Below are positions 7,120 through 16,124 of a stretch of DNA of 64,000 nt, one piece after another; positions within the stretch are counted from its first letter, which is position 1, and every line of letters begins with the position of its first letter. A program made the position numbers and the translations under genes. Source of the DNA: Nonomuraea rhodomycinica (GTDB lineage Bacteria; Actinomycetota; Actinomycetes; Streptosporangiales; Streptosporangiaceae); assembly GCF_013363995.1 (NCBI RefSeq), contig NZ_JABWGO010000006.1, positions 413,481 through 477,480 on the forward strand, in the 5' to 3' direction. The notes under the pieces were generated by a model, which did not search any database, was not told where the DNA came from, and was given only the letters and a program-made list of their open reading frames with translations.

Positions 7120-8487
7120 TCAGCCGTACATGCCGGGCGCCGGGGCGGTGTTGTCGTTGACGGCGCGCATGCCGCCCTTCTCGTCGCGCCACAGCCGCCA
7201 GCCGTTCTGGCTGCCGGTGAACCACGACGGCGGGGGCTGCTCCCCGGAGACCCGCTTGCCCGTCGCGAGGTCGTACTCGCACAGGGACGCCACCGAGTAG
7301 AACCCGGCCGGCTGCCCGCGCAGCGGCAGCGGCTTGGGGTCGGTCACGCAGAACGACCAGCCGCGCTCCTCCTCGACCGGCACCGGACGGCCGGCGGCCA
7401 GGTCGAAGACCGTGCCCTTCGCGCCGTGCTTGAGGAAGCCCAGCTTGTCCATGCGGTCGGGGAAGGCCAGCCACCACCCCGAGCCGGGCACCTCGGCGGC
7501 GGTGATCTGGCCGACCACCCGCCCCGTGCCGGCGTCGAGCCGGGCGAAGCCGCCGTAGCCGCCCCGCTGGTCGACCGGGCGCACCACCGGCGCGAAGCCG
7601 GGGCTGCCGCTCGGGTAGACGCGCACCACCGACGGCCGCATCCAGTTGACCGTGCCGTCGGCGATCTTCACCGAGAACAGGCCGAACGTGGACATCTTCT
7701 TCGTGCGCGGGTTGGTGTAGGGGGCGAGGTAGCCGACCAGGTCGGGGCCGGCCGCGCCGAACGCCCAGCCGCCCGACAGGTCGATGCCCGGGCCGAGCGC
7801 CTGCTCGATCGGCTGCTGCCACTGCGGCTTGCCGGTCTTCAGCTCGTACGACTCGATCGTCGGCTCGGCGGCGAGGCGCAGCATGAGCACCCGCTCGTCG
7901 TCGGACCACTCGACCTCGGCGATGCCCGGCAGCTTCCACTTGACCGTCCCCGTGGCCGGGTCGAGCACGACCACGCGCGCCGAGGCCAGGGCGGTGTTCT
8001 CGGCCAGGCACACGTACGGGCCGCAGCGCTGCGGGCCGAAGGTCGAGTGGATCGGCCGCGACCAGCGCTGCCGGCCGGTGCGGGCGTCGCGGGCGACGAG
8101 CGTGGCGGTCCAGCGGCCCTTGTGCGCGGGGTCGAGCGCCACCACCACGGCCTCGCGCCCGCCGCCCTGTCCGGGGAAGTCCACGAGGGCCGGGGCGGAG
8201 ACGCCCATGCCCGGCAGCCGGCCCGCCATCGTGGCCGGCTGCGCCCACAGCCGCTTGCCGTCGGACAGGCCGGTGGCGACGGTCTCCAGCGTGCCGTCGG
8301 GCTTCATCGACGTGGCCGCGACCACCCCGCCGGCGGTGACCATCCGGCTGACGACGTTGACCTGGGCGTCGTGCCAGGCCGGGAAGGCCGCCGTGGCCGC
8401 GTCGCTGCCTGAGCAGCCGGCCAGGGTCGTGGTCGCGGCGAGGGCGCCGGCGAGAGCGAGGGCGGGTTGCTTGAGAGGCCGGAGCAC
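7120..8487 (-). CDS. Secreted lipoprotein with PQQ-like beta-propeller
   Basis: 455 residues. A signal peptide (LRPLKQPALALAGALAA) ends in the lipobox LAGC, so it should be a lipid-anchored extracellular protein. Then come repeated propeller blades of the type ALDPAHKGRWTATLVARDARTGRQRW, LDPATGTVKWKL and ELKTGKPQWQQP, in the PQQ/WD40-like fold; no PQQ-dehydrogenase catalytic residues are evident. Other blades contain RLDAGTGRVVGQ and YDLATGKRVSGE. GTG 8487 is used because it starts the signal peptide; GGAG lies about 10 bases upstream. Function unknown; such propellers often serve as binding scaffolds. It is followed 59 bases away by the GDSL gene's 3' end, same strand. Confidence 0.8.
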   Translation of the reverse strand: MLRPLKQPALALAGALAATTTLAGCSGSDAATAAFPAWHDAQVNVVSRMVTAGGVVAATSMKPDGTLETVATGLSDGKRLWAQPATMAGRLPGMGVSAPALVDFPGQGGGREAVVVALDPAHKGRWTATLVARDARTGRQRWSRPIHSTFGPQRCGPYVCLAENTALASARVVVLDPATGTVKWKLPGIAEVEWSDDERVLMLRLAAEPTIESYELKTGKPQWQQPIEQALGPGIDLSGGWAFGAAGPDLVGYLAPYTNPRTKKMSTFGLFSVKIADGTVNWMRPSVVRVYPSGSPGFAPVVRPVDQRGGYGGFARLDAGTGRVVGQITAAEVPGSGWWLAFPDRMDKLGFLKHGAKGTVFDLAAGRPVPVEEERGWSFCVTDPKPLPLRGQPAGFYSVASLCEYDLATGKRVSGEQPPPSWFTGSQNGWRLWRDEKGGMRAVNDNTAPAPGMYG

Positions 8488-8546
8488 GGTCCATCCACTC
8501 CAAAGGGGACGAGGGGTGACGGCCCAGGAGCGGAGGGTGACCGGTG

Positions 8547-9530
8547 TCAGGCGTCGTTGACCATCTCGCCGGGGCGGCGGCGGAACAACGTCACCCATCT
8601 GCCATAGGGACCCGTCGCCCGCCCCGCGACCCGGGTCGCGGAAACCTCGGTGCCGGACTCCTCCGCGGCCGTGGCCGCCGCGAGGTAAATCGGTTGCAGT
8701 CCTTCGCCGCGCGCGGGTCGCGGTTCGGGCCACAACCCCAACGCAGTGCATACAGAAGGTAGCACCGCGTAAGCGGCCGAGGCGTAACCTCGGTCAGATG
8801 GATGGAAACGATCCGGTCCGAACATCTCGCCCGGATTCGTGTCGAATTCCGGGCCCAGGAGGTCGGCGAACGCCACCGTCCGGCCGCCCGCGTCCACGAC
8901 GGCCACGGTCTGCGCCGCGGCGAGCTGGCGGCTCCAGCGCCGCGTCACCCAGCGCAGGGGCTGCGCGATGGGACGTACGGTGCCGAGGTCCGGGCAGGTG
9001 CCCACGACCACCTCGGCGCCCGCCTCCCGCAGCCGCCGCACGGCCTTGACCAGGTGGCGCACGGCCATCGCGGGCGGCGTCTGCGTCACCACGTCGTTCG
9101 CGCCGACGAAGATGACCGCCACGTCCGGGTCCAGGCGCAGTGCCCGGTCCACCTGTTCGGCCAGCGCCGCCGACGGCGCGCCCGACTTGCCGAGCACGTC
9201 CAGCCGCACCGGCCGCTCGGCCACGTGCGCCAGGCCCTCCGCGATGAGCACGCCCGGCGTCCTGCCGGGAGTGCTCACGCCGAGCCCGATGGAGGTGGAG
9301 TCGCCCAGCATCACCAGCCGCACCGGCGGGCCGGTGTAGGCGCCGTAGAGGCCGTCGGAGGGCGGCCCGTCCAGCCCGTGCGGCCGGCCGATGGCCTTGC
9401 GCGCGACCAGGCCCTCCACGAGCAGCAGCCCGTACGCCGTGGCTCCCAGGGCCGTCAGGCCGCCGCCTCCGAGGGCCGCCGCGATGGCGATCTTCCGGGC
9501 GGCCCTCGCCACCCCCGCTGCCCAGACCAT
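8547..9530 (-). CDS. SGNH/GDSL-family hydrolase (esterase)
   Basis: 327 residues with an N-terminal hydrophobic segment (IAIAAALGGGGLTALGATAYGLLLV), then the SGNH blocks: MLGDSTSIGLG (block I, Ser nucleophile), GKSGA (Gly block), FVGANDV (block III, Asn) and DRFHPSDRGY (block V, Asp and His). It is a membrane-anchored or secreted lipase/esterase-type enzyme; the substrate is unknown. ATG 9530 follows ATGAGGGGAGAACCC; the frame extends upstream to 9641 but that part would overlap the promoter region of cbs. It corresponds in position and family to M. tuberculosis Rv1075c (memory), upstream of and divergent from cbs. Confidence 0.88.
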   Translation of the reverse strand: MVWAAGVARAARKIAIAAALGGGGLTALGATAYGLLLVEGLVARKAIGRPHGLDGPPSDGLYGAYTGPPVRLVMLGDSTSIGLGVSTPGRTPGVLIAEGLAHVAERPVRLDVLGKSGAPSAALAEQVDRALRLDPDVAVIFVGANDVVTQTPPAMAVRHLVKAVRRLREAGAEVVVGTCPDLGTVRPIAQPLRWVTRRWSRQLAAAQTVAVVDAGGRTVAFADLLGPEFDTNPGEMFGPDRFHPSDRGYASAAYAVLPSVCTALGLWPEPRPARGEGLQPIYLAAATAAEESGTEVSATRVAGRATGPYGRWVTLFRRRPGEMVNDA

Positions 9531-9658
9531 GTGGGTTCTCCCCTCATCCGAACTCGGCGGTAGCGTTTGCTTGAAAACTAGCCGAGCGCCCGCCACCCCC
9601 ACGGGTCCTCGGCGACGGGCAAGCTGATCAAGCTTTGGCAAAGAAGGTGAACACCTCG

Positions 9659-11029
9659 GTGCGCGTACACGATTCCCTGGTCGAGCTCATGGGCAACACG
9701 CCGCTCGTCAGGCTGCACAAGGTCTCCGCGGGGGTGCCCGCCCAGGTGCTCGCCAAGGTCGAGTACTTCAACCCCGGTGGTTCGGTCAAGGACCGGATCG
9801 CCGTCCGCATGATCGAGGCCGCGGAGGCGTCCGGCCAGCTGCGGCCCGGGGGTGTCATCGTCGAGCCGACCTCGGGCAACACGGGCGTCGGCCTGGCCAT
9901 CGTGGCCCAGCAGCAGGGCTACCGGTGCCTGTTCGTGGTGCCGGACAAGGTCGCCCAGGACAAGATCGCGGTGCTGCGGGCCTACGGCGCCGAGGTCGTG
10001 GTCTGCCCGACCGCCGTCGCCCCGGACCACCCCGAGTCCTACTACTCGGTCTCCGACCGGCTCGCCCGGGAGACGCCCAACGCCTGGAAGCCCGACCAGT
10101 ACTCCAACGTCAACAACCCCGACTCCCACTACCACTCGACGGGGCCCGAGCTGTGGGAGCAGACCGAGGGCAGGATCACCCACTTCGTGGCCGGCATCGG
10201 CACGGGCGGCACGATCAGCGGCACGGGGCGTTACCTCAAGGAGGTCTCCGGCGGCCGAGTGAAGATCATCGGGGCTGACCCCGAGGGCTCGGTCTACTCC
10301 GGCGGCTCCGGCCGGCCGTACCTCGTGGAGGGCGTCGGCGAGGACATCTGGCCCGCCACCTACGACACCGGGATCTGCGACGAGATCATCGCGGTGTCCG
10401 ACAAGGACTCCTTCACCATGACCCGCCGCCTCGCCCGCGAGGAGGGGCTGCTCGTGGGCGGCTCGTGCGGCATGGCCGTGGTCGCGGCCCTCCAGGTCGC
10501 GGCCAAGGCCGGGCCCGACGACGTCGTGGTCGTGCTGCTGCCCGACGGCGGGCGCGGCTACCTGTCCAAGATCTTCAACGACGACTGGATGGCCGACTAC
10601 GGCTTCCTGACCGAGACCTCGGACGAGGGCCTGGTCGGCGACGTGCTGGCGCGCAAGGGCGCGCACATGCCCGAGTTCGTGCACGCCCACCCGCACGAGT
10701 CGGTCGGCACGGCCATCGCGATCATGCGCGAGTACTCCGTCTCGCAGCTCCCGGTCATGAAGGAGGAGCCGCCGGTCATGGCCGCCGAGGTCGTCGGCTC
10801 GATCGTCGAGCGCGACCTGCTGGAGGCGCTCTACCACGGCAAGCTGTCGTCCGACGACCCGATCGCCGAGCACATGTCGGCGCCGCTGCCGACGCTGGGC
10901 AGCGGCGAGCCGGTGGCGCGGGCCGTCGAGGCGCTGGAGAAGGCCGACGCCGCGGTGGTGCTGGAGGACGGCAAGCCCTCCGGGCTCATCACCCGCCAGG
11001 ACCTGCTCGCCTTCCTCGCCAACCACTGA
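9659..11029 (+). CDS. cbs: Cystathionine beta-synthase
   Basis: PLP enzyme that joins homocysteine and serine to cystathionine. About 456 residues. The PLP lysine is Lys44 in NPGGSVKDRIA; SGNTGVGLA and the phosphate loop GTGGTISGTGR follow. The catalytic part ends near residue 325 at PDGGRGYLSKIFND. The C-terminal third holds two CBS (Bateman) motifs, as in mycobacterial Cbs. GTG 9659 aligns with the known mycobacterial start and has AAGAAGG 11 bases upstream; a TTG at 9635 and GTG at 9647 are alternatives. With metB 6.5 kb away it gives both directions of transsulfuration. Confidence 0.93.
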   Translation: MRVHDSLVELMGNTPLVRLHKVSAGVPAQVLAKVEYFNPGGSVKDRIAVRMIEAAEASGQLRPGGVIVEPTSGNTGVGLAIVAQQQGYRCLFVVPDKVAQDKIAVLRAYGAEVVVCPTAVAPDHPESYYSVSDRLARETPNAWKPDQYSNVNNPDSHYHSTGPELWEQTEGRITHFVAGIGTGGTISGTGRYLKEVSGGRVKIIGADPEGSVYSGGSGRPYLVEGVGEDIWPATYDTGICDEIIAVSDKDSFTMTRRLAREEGLLVGGSCGMAVVAALQVAAKAGPDDVVVVLLPDGGRGYLSKIFNDDWMADYGFLTETSDEGLVGDVLARKGAHMPEFVHAHPHESVGTAIAIMREYSVSQLPVMKEEPPVMAAEVVGSIVERDLLEALYHGKLSSDDPIAEHMSAPLPTLGSGEPVARAVEALEKADAAVVLEDGKPSGLITRQDLLAFLANH

Positions 11030-11040
11030 GCCGACCACGG

Positions 11041-11112
11041 GGCCGACCGCTGGACGACCCGCTGGGCCGACCGCTGGCCGACCACTGGCCGACCCGCTGG
11101 GCCGACCTCTGA
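11041..11112. repeat. Degenerate short tandem repeat after cbs
   Basis: Six or so imperfect copies of a unit like GCCGACCGCTGG (10-15 bases, variable spacing) immediately follow the cbs stop codon. Not coding in any convincing frame. Confidence 0.5.
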
Positions 11113-11142
11113 GCCGGCCACGGGGACGGCTCCCCGGCGGCG

Positions 11143-11877
11143 CTACGCGTGGCCGGCGACATGTTCGTCGAAGAAGGCGAACGTGCGCCGCCACGCGTCG
11201 TCCGCCGCCGCGGCCACGTGGCCGTGGCTCAGCGGGAACAGCGCGAGCCGCGCGACGGGGTGGTGGCCGTCGGTCATGAAGGAATGCCCGGCGGCCGGGT
11301 AGATCTCGACGTCGTGCTCGATGCCGAGCGCCCGCATGTGCGCGCGCAGGCGGGCGCCGTGCGAGCGGAACCCCCGGTCGCGACCGCCGTAGGAGCCCAC
11401 GACCGGACACACCGGCCGCAGCTCCTCCGGGTCGCGGGGGACCATGCCGTAGTTCACCGAGGCGGCGCGCACCCCGGGCGGCGCGCTCGCCGCGTACGCC
11501 AGGGCGAACCCGCCGCCCATGCAGAACCCGATCACGCCGAGCCGGTCGCCGTCCACGTCGTCGCGGCCGGCCAGCCAGCGCCGGGTCGCGTCGATGTCGG
11601 CGGCCGGCCGGCCGGGTCTGCCGGTCGTGAGCTGATGCATGGCCCGGGCCAGGCATCCGGCCCTGCTGCCGTGGCTGTACAGGTCGGGCAGCACCGCCGC
11701 GTACCCGTGCGCGGCGAACAGGTCCACCACGTCGAGCATGTCGGGTTCGACGCCGTAGATCTCGTGCACGACCACGGCGCCCGGCCATCCTCCCGCCGGC
11801 GCCTCCCCGTCGGGCAGCGCCACCATCGCGGTCAGGGAGCCGCCGTCCGGCAGGGGAACACGCACCTGGTGTCTCAT
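11143..11877 (-). CDS. Dienelactone hydrolase family protein
   Basis: 244-residue alpha/beta hydrolase. The Cys-Asp-His triad of dienelactone hydrolases is visible: Cys119 in GFCMGGGFA, Asp167 in GSYGGRDRG and His198 in AAGHSFM. Glu39 in HEIYGV is the residue that activates the cysteine in this family. In catechol degradation such enzymes open dienelactones, but many family members act on other esters, so the substrate is open. It is followed upstream (38 bases, same strand) by the imine-reductase-like gene, which may share its transcript. Confidence 0.85.
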   Translation of the reverse strand: MRHQVRVPLPDGGSLTAMVALPDGEAPAGGWPGAVVVHEIYGVEPDMLDVVDLFAAHGYAAVLPDLYSHGSRAGCLARAMHQLTTGRPGRPAADIDATRRWLAGRDDVDGDRLGVIGFCMGGGFALAYAASAPPGVRAASVNYGMVPRDPEELRPVCPVVGSYGGRDRGFRSHGARLRAHMRALGIEHDVEIYPAAGHSFMTDGHHPVARLALFPLSHGHVAAAADDAWRRTFAFFDEHVAGHA

Positions 11878-11914
11878 CGGGACGTAACGTAACAGGCCTG
11901 CCGCCCGGCGACGG

Positions 11915-12778
11915 TTACGGCTTCTTGATGGACTCGAACACGGTGCCCAGACCCTCGTGGCCGCGCCCCTCCGCGAAGGCGGCCCGCTCGAACAGCGCCT
12001 TCAGCGCGCCGGGCACCGTGGTCTCCACCCCCGCGTCCCGCAGCGCGTGGACGACGTGGCCCATGCCGACGGCCTGCATGGTGAGGCTGTTGAGCTCGCC
12101 CGGGTACACCCCGGCCTCGACCTCCTCGGCCAGGATCTTCGCGAAGCCCATCGGGCCCTCGCCGCCGAGCTGGGTGAACATCTCCCGGGCGTACGGCAGG
12201 AACACCGCGGGCTCGACCCCGGCCGTGCCGAGCAGCGCGAGCGCGTGCATGTAGCTGGTCAGGCTCGACCAGAAGACCAGGAGCTGGGCCTGGTAGAACA
12301 TCATCGCCAAACCCTCGTCGGCGCCCATGTAGTGGACGTCGCCCAGGGCCTTAAGCGTCGCGGCGTGCCGGTCCACGGCGTCCTCGGGGCCGCTGTAGAA
12401 GACGTACGCGCCGGGCTGCCCGATGCCGGGAGGCGGCACCATGATCCCGGCCGTGACCAGCGTGCCGCCGCGCTCGGCCACCCACCGGGCCGCCGACCTC
12501 AGCTCCTCCGGGGTGCCGGAGCTGAGGTTCACCAGCACCTTCCCGTCCAGCCGCAGATCGCCGAGGCTGTCGTACATCGCCTGGTAGTCGAGCTGGCTGA
12601 TCACCAGCAGCTCGCCCGAGTCACCGGGGGAGGCGGCGAGCCTGGCGCCCCTGGCCACCAGCGGCTCGGCCTTGCTCGCCGTGCGGTTCCACACCGTCAC
12701 GTCGTGGCCGGCGGCGAGGAAGGTCGCCGCCATCGTCGAACCCATCGGCCCGAGGCCGATCACCGTCACATCATTCAT
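11915..12778 (-). CDS. Imine-reductase-like NAD(P)-dependent oxidoreductase
   Basis: 287 residues: an N-terminal Rossmann domain with GLGPMG at 8-13 and the NADPH-favouring WNRT at the end of beta-2, then a long helical C-terminal domain. The middle motif TAGIMVPPPGIGQPGAYVF is characteristic of the imine reductase branch of the 6-phosphogluconate/3-hydroxyisobutyrate dehydrogenase superfamily, rather than of true HIBADH. Family members reduce cyclic imines or related C=N compounds and often occur next to secondary-metabolite regulators. Divergent from the AfsR-like regulator with 67 bases between the start codons, a typical regulator/target layout. Natural substrate unknown. Confidence 0.8.
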   Translation of the reverse strand: MNDVTVIGLGPMGSTMAATFLAAGHDVTVWNRTASKAEPLVARGARLAASPGDSGELLVISQLDYQAMYDSLGDLRLDGKVLVNLSSGTPEELRSAARWVAERGGTLVTAGIMVPPPGIGQPGAYVFYSGPEDAVDRHAATLKALGDVHYMGADEGLAMMFYQAQLLVFWSSLTSYMHALALLGTAGVEPAVFLPYAREMFTQLGGEGPMGFAKILAEEVEAGVYPGELNSLTMQAVGMGHVVHALRDAGVETTVPGALKALFERAAFAEGRGHEGLGTVFESIKKP

Positions 12779-12799
12779 GCGGCCCAGCCTGCGCCCGGG

Positions 12800-12829
12800 C
12801 GCTACGGAATTCCTTCGGGCCCGCTACGG
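12800..12829. promoter_or_regulatory. Direct repeats CGCTACGG spaced 22 bp (SARP-like operator)
   Basis: CGCTACGG occurs at 12800-12807 and 12822-12829, exactly 22 bases apart, in the short divergent promoter between the reductase and the BTAD regulator. SARP/AfsR proteins bind heptamer direct repeats phased by 11 or 22 bases, so this is a plausible binding site. Confidence 0.45.
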
Positions 12830-12845
12830 GTTGGCAATCATCGTG

Positions 12846-15800
12846 GTGCGTTTCGGTGTGCTCGGCCCGCTGGCGGTGTGGGCGGACGACGGCGGCCCGG
12901 TCCGGGTGGCCGAGCCGAAGGTGCGTGCCCTGCTGGCCGACCTGCTGGCGCACGGCGGCGGGCCGGTGCCGGTCGACCGGCTCATCGACGACCTGTGGGG
13001 CGAGCGGCTGCCGCGCAACCCGGCGGGCACGCTCCAGGCGCGGGTCTCGCAGCTCCGGCGGGCGCTCGGGGTGCCGGGGCTGATCACCTACGGGCCGGCG
13101 GGTTACCGCCTGGCGCCGGCGGACACCGACGCGTCCCGCTTCCTCGACCTCGTCGGCCGCTCCCCGTCGCGGGCGGAGCCGGGGAAGGCGCAGGCCGTGG
13201 CGCTGAGGGAGCGGCTGGCACGGCTGGAGGAGGCGCTGGCGCTGTGGCGCGGGCCCGCGTACGCGGAGTTCGCCGACCTGGGCTTCGCCCGGCCGGAGGT
13301 CGCCCGCCTGGAGGAGGCGCGGCTGGCGGCCCTCGAAGAGCGGGCGGAGGCGCGGCTGGCGCTCGGCGAGGACGCCGACCTGGCGGGTCTCGTGGCCCTC
13401 CACCCCCTGCGCGAACGGCTGCGCGCGCTCCACATCCTCGCGCTCTACCGGCGCGGACGGCAGAGCGAGGCCCTGGCCAGCTACGGCGAGCTGCGCGACC
13501 TCCTGGCCGAGGAGCTGGGGCTGGACCCGTCACCGGAGCTCAGGGCGCTGCACGCGGCCATCCTGCGCCAGGACCCCGCCCTGTCCGCCGGCGCCCTCGC
13601 GGGGCCCTTCAGGGGGCTCTCCGCGCCCGTCCTGACGGCGCCCGTCCCCGTCCCGCCCACGACCGCCTCCGACCGGCCGCGCCTGACCAGCACGCAGCAC
13701 CCGTCGGGCACGAACCTGCCCGCGGCTCTCAGCGACCTCGTCGGCCGGGGCGATGAGCTGGCCGCCGTCCGGGACCTGCTGGCCGCGAGCCGGCTGGTGA
13801 CGCTGACCGGGCCGGGCGGCGTGGGCAAGACCCGCCTCGCCCTCGAAGCGGCCCGGGCCCGCACGGGCCCGGAGGAGTTCCCCGACGGGGTGTGGCTGGT
13901 CGAGCTGGCGGGGGCCGGGGACGTCGCGGAGGCGGTGGCGGCCGTGCTGGGCGTGCGCGACGACGGCGCCGGCCCGCTGCCGCCCCGCCTGGCGCGGGCC
14001 CTGGCCGGCAAGCGGGCCCTGCTCGTGCTCGACAACTGCGAGCACGTCGTGGCCGACGCGGCCGGCCTGGTGGCGCGGCTGCTGAAGGCGGCGCCCGGGC
14101 TGCGCGCCCTCGCCACCAGCCAGGAGCCGCTGGGCGTGACGGGAGAGCGCCTGCTGTCCGTGGCGCCGCTGCCGGAGCCCGAGGCCGTGCGGCTGTTCGC
14201 GGCCCGCGCCGGCGTCGAGCCGGACGACGCCGTCGCCACCATCTGCCGCCGCCTGGACGGCATCCCGCTCGCCCTGGAGCTGGCGGCGACGCGGGTGCGC
14301 GCGCTGGGCGTGCGGGGCGTGGCCGAGCGGCTCGACGACCGGTTCAGGCTGCTCAGCGCCGGCATGCGCGACGCGCCCGCGCGGCAGCGGACGCTCCGGG
14401 CCGCGATCGACTGGAGCTGGGAGCTGCTGACCGAGCCGGAGCGGGTGGTCCTGCGCCGGCTGTCCGTCCACGCCGACGGCTGCACGCTGGAGGCCGCCGA
14501 GGAGGTCTGCGCCGAGCCCGGCGTGGACGTGCTGGACGCCGTGGCCCGGCTCGTGGACCGGTCGCTGGTCGTGGTCACGCCGGGGCCGCGTTACCGGCTG
14601 CTGGAGTCGGTGTCCGCGTACTGCGCCGAGCGGCTCGCCGAGGCGGGCGAGCTGGACGCGATCAGGGAACGGCACGCCCGCCACTACACGGAGCTGGCGG
14701 TACGGGCGGAGCTGCGCGGGCCGCGCCAGGTGGAGTGGCTGGAACGGCTCGACCTGGAAACCGCCAACCTGCGGCTCGCGCTGGCCGGGCCCGAGCCGTT
14801 GCGCCTGGTCAACGCGCTGGCCTGGTACTGGTACCTGCGCGGCCGGCTGGGGGAGGCCCGCCGTTCCCTGACCGCCGCCCTCGCCACCGTCCCCGGCGGG
14901 ACGTCGGCCGCGCCCGCTCGCGGCGGCTCGTCCGGCCAGGCGGCCGAGGCCGCCGTGGCGTCCGTGTGGCTGGCCGGGATGACGCTGCTCAGCGGCGAGA
15001 CCCCGCCCGAGGTCCTGTGCGCCGGTCTCGACGCCCACGCCGACGCCCTCGCCTCGTGGTTCCTCAGCCATGTCCGGTGGGCGTACGGCGACCAGGAGGA
15101 GCACCGGGCCGCCGCCGACCGGGCGCTGGCCGTGTTCGAAGGGATGGGCGACCGGTGGGGCGTCGCCGCCACGCTGACCCTGCGGGCCAAGCTGGCCCTG
15201 GTCCGGGGCGACCTGGACGCGATGCGGCGCGACAGCGAGCGCGGCCTCGCGCTGTTCACCGAGCTGGGCGACGACTGGGGCCGGATGGAGGCCATGGACG
15301 CCCTCGACCGGCTCGCCGAGGCCCGCGGCGACCACGCGGAGGCGGCCCGGCTGCGCGAGGAGGGGCTGCGCCTGGCCGAGCGGCTCGGCTTCGAGGTGCC
15401 CTTCAAGCTGTCGGCGCTGGGCCGGATCGCCCTGCTGGCCGGCGACTACGCCGCCGCCGACGAGCGGCACGAGCGGGCCCGGCGGCTGGCCGTGGCGCAG
15501 TCGTACAAGTCGGCCGAGGAGTACGCCGTGCTCGGCCTGGCGGTGAGCGCCCGGCGGCAGGGCAGGTACGCGGAGGCGGAGGCGCTGCTCACCCCGTGGC
15601 TCGGCTGGCTGCGGGAGGTGCGCGGGACGCCCGGCATCGCGTTCGTCATGGCGGAGCTGGGCTTCGCCGCCGAGCAGCGCGGCGACGCCGCGACGGCGCT
15701 GGCCCGGCAGCGGGCCGGGCACGAGGCCGCCCTGGCCAGCGGCGACCCCCGTGCGATGGCGCTGGCCCTGGAGGGGCTCGCGGGCGCGGTGTCCCTCGCG

Positions 15801-16124
15801 GGGGACCACGCCGAGGCGGCGCGCCTGCTGGGCGCGGCGGCGGCCGCGCGGGAGGAGGCGGGGGCGCCGCTGCCCGCCGCCGAGCGGCTCGACGTGGACC
15901 GGATCACCACCCGGGTACGGGAAGCGCTCGGAGAGGCGGCGTGGTGGGACGCCTACGCCTCGGGACGGCGCGGCTCAGGGGAGGGGGAACTCGGCCACCA
16001 CCTCCCAGGCGCCCTCGGGGGTCGGCCCGGCGTACAGCCTGCCGCCGAGCGCCTCCACCCGCTCGGCCATCCCGACCAGGCCGAACCCGCCGCCCAGCCG
16101 CGCGAGCCGCGGATCCGACGCTGA
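12846..16124 (+). CDS. AfsR/SARP-type transcriptional regulator (HTH-BTAD-NB-ARC-TPR)
   Basis: 1092 residues. Domains in order: an OmpR-like winged helix (about 1-95), a bacterial transcriptional activation (BTAD) domain (about 95-240), a Ser/Pro linker, a STAND-type NTPase with Walker A LTGPGGVGKTRLA near 321 and Walker B ALLVLDNCEHV near 391, then TPR-like helical repeats to the end. This is the AfsR class of large SARPs, ATP-controlled activators. GTG 12846 (MRFGVLGPLAVW) is the standard beginning of BTAD regulators. The reading frame continues about 150 bases into the 3' end of the convergent kinase gene; the natural family C-terminus lies near 15970, so the tail is probably a non-conserved extension. 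Likely target: the divergent reductase. Confidence 0.88.
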   Translation: MRFGVLGPLAVWADDGGPVRVAEPKVRALLADLLAHGGGPVPVDRLIDDLWGERLPRNPAGTLQARVSQLRRALGVPGLITYGPAGYRLAPADTDASRFLDLVGRSPSRAEPGKAQAVALRERLARLEEALALWRGPAYAEFADLGFARPEVARLEEARLAALEERAEARLALGEDADLAGLVALHPLRERLRALHILALYRRGRQSEALASYGELRDLLAEELGLDPSPELRALHAAILRQDPALSAGALAGPFRGLSAPVLTAPVPVPPTTASDRPRLTSTQHPSGTNLPAALSDLVGRGDELAAVRDLLAASRLVTLTGPGGVGKTRLALEAARARTGPEEFPDGVWLVELAGAGDVAEAVAAVLGVRDDGAGPLPPRLARALAGKRALLVLDNCEHVVADAAGLVARLLKAAPGLRALATSQEPLGVTGERLLSVAPLPEPEAVRLFAARAGVEPDDAVATICRRLDGIPLALELAATRVRALGVRGVAERLDDRFRLLSAGMRDAPARQRTLRAAIDWSWELLTEPERVVLRRLSVHADGCTLEAAEEVCAEPGVDVLDAVARLVDRSLVVVTPGPRYRLLESVSAYCAERLAEAGELDAIRERHARHYTELAVRAELRGPRQVEWLERLDLETANLRLALAGPEPLRLVNALAWYWYLRGRLGEARRSLTAALATVPGGTSAAPARGGSSGQAAEAAVASVWLAGMTLLSGETPPEVLCAGLDAHADALASWFLSHVRWAYGDQEEHRAAADRALAVFEGMGDRWGVAATLTLRAKLALVRGDLDAMRRDSERGLALFTELGDDWGRMEAMDALDRLAEARGDHAEAARLREEGLRLAERLGFEVPFKLSALGRIALLAGDYAAADERHERARRLAVAQSYKSAEEYAVLGLAVSARRQGRYAEAEALLTPWLGWLREVRGTPGIAFVMAELGFAAEQRGDAATALARQRAGHEAALASGDPRAMALALEGLAGAVSLAGDHAEAARLLGAAAAAREEAGAPLPAAERLDVDRITTRVREALGEAAWWDAYASGRRGSGEGELGHHLPGALGGRPGVQPAAERLHPLGHPDQAEPAAQPREPRIRR

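Noticed and set aside
9635..9658. TTG start of cbs
   Set aside because: The extra residues are not in known homologues; GTG 9659 has better spacing to AAGAAGG. Not fully excluded.
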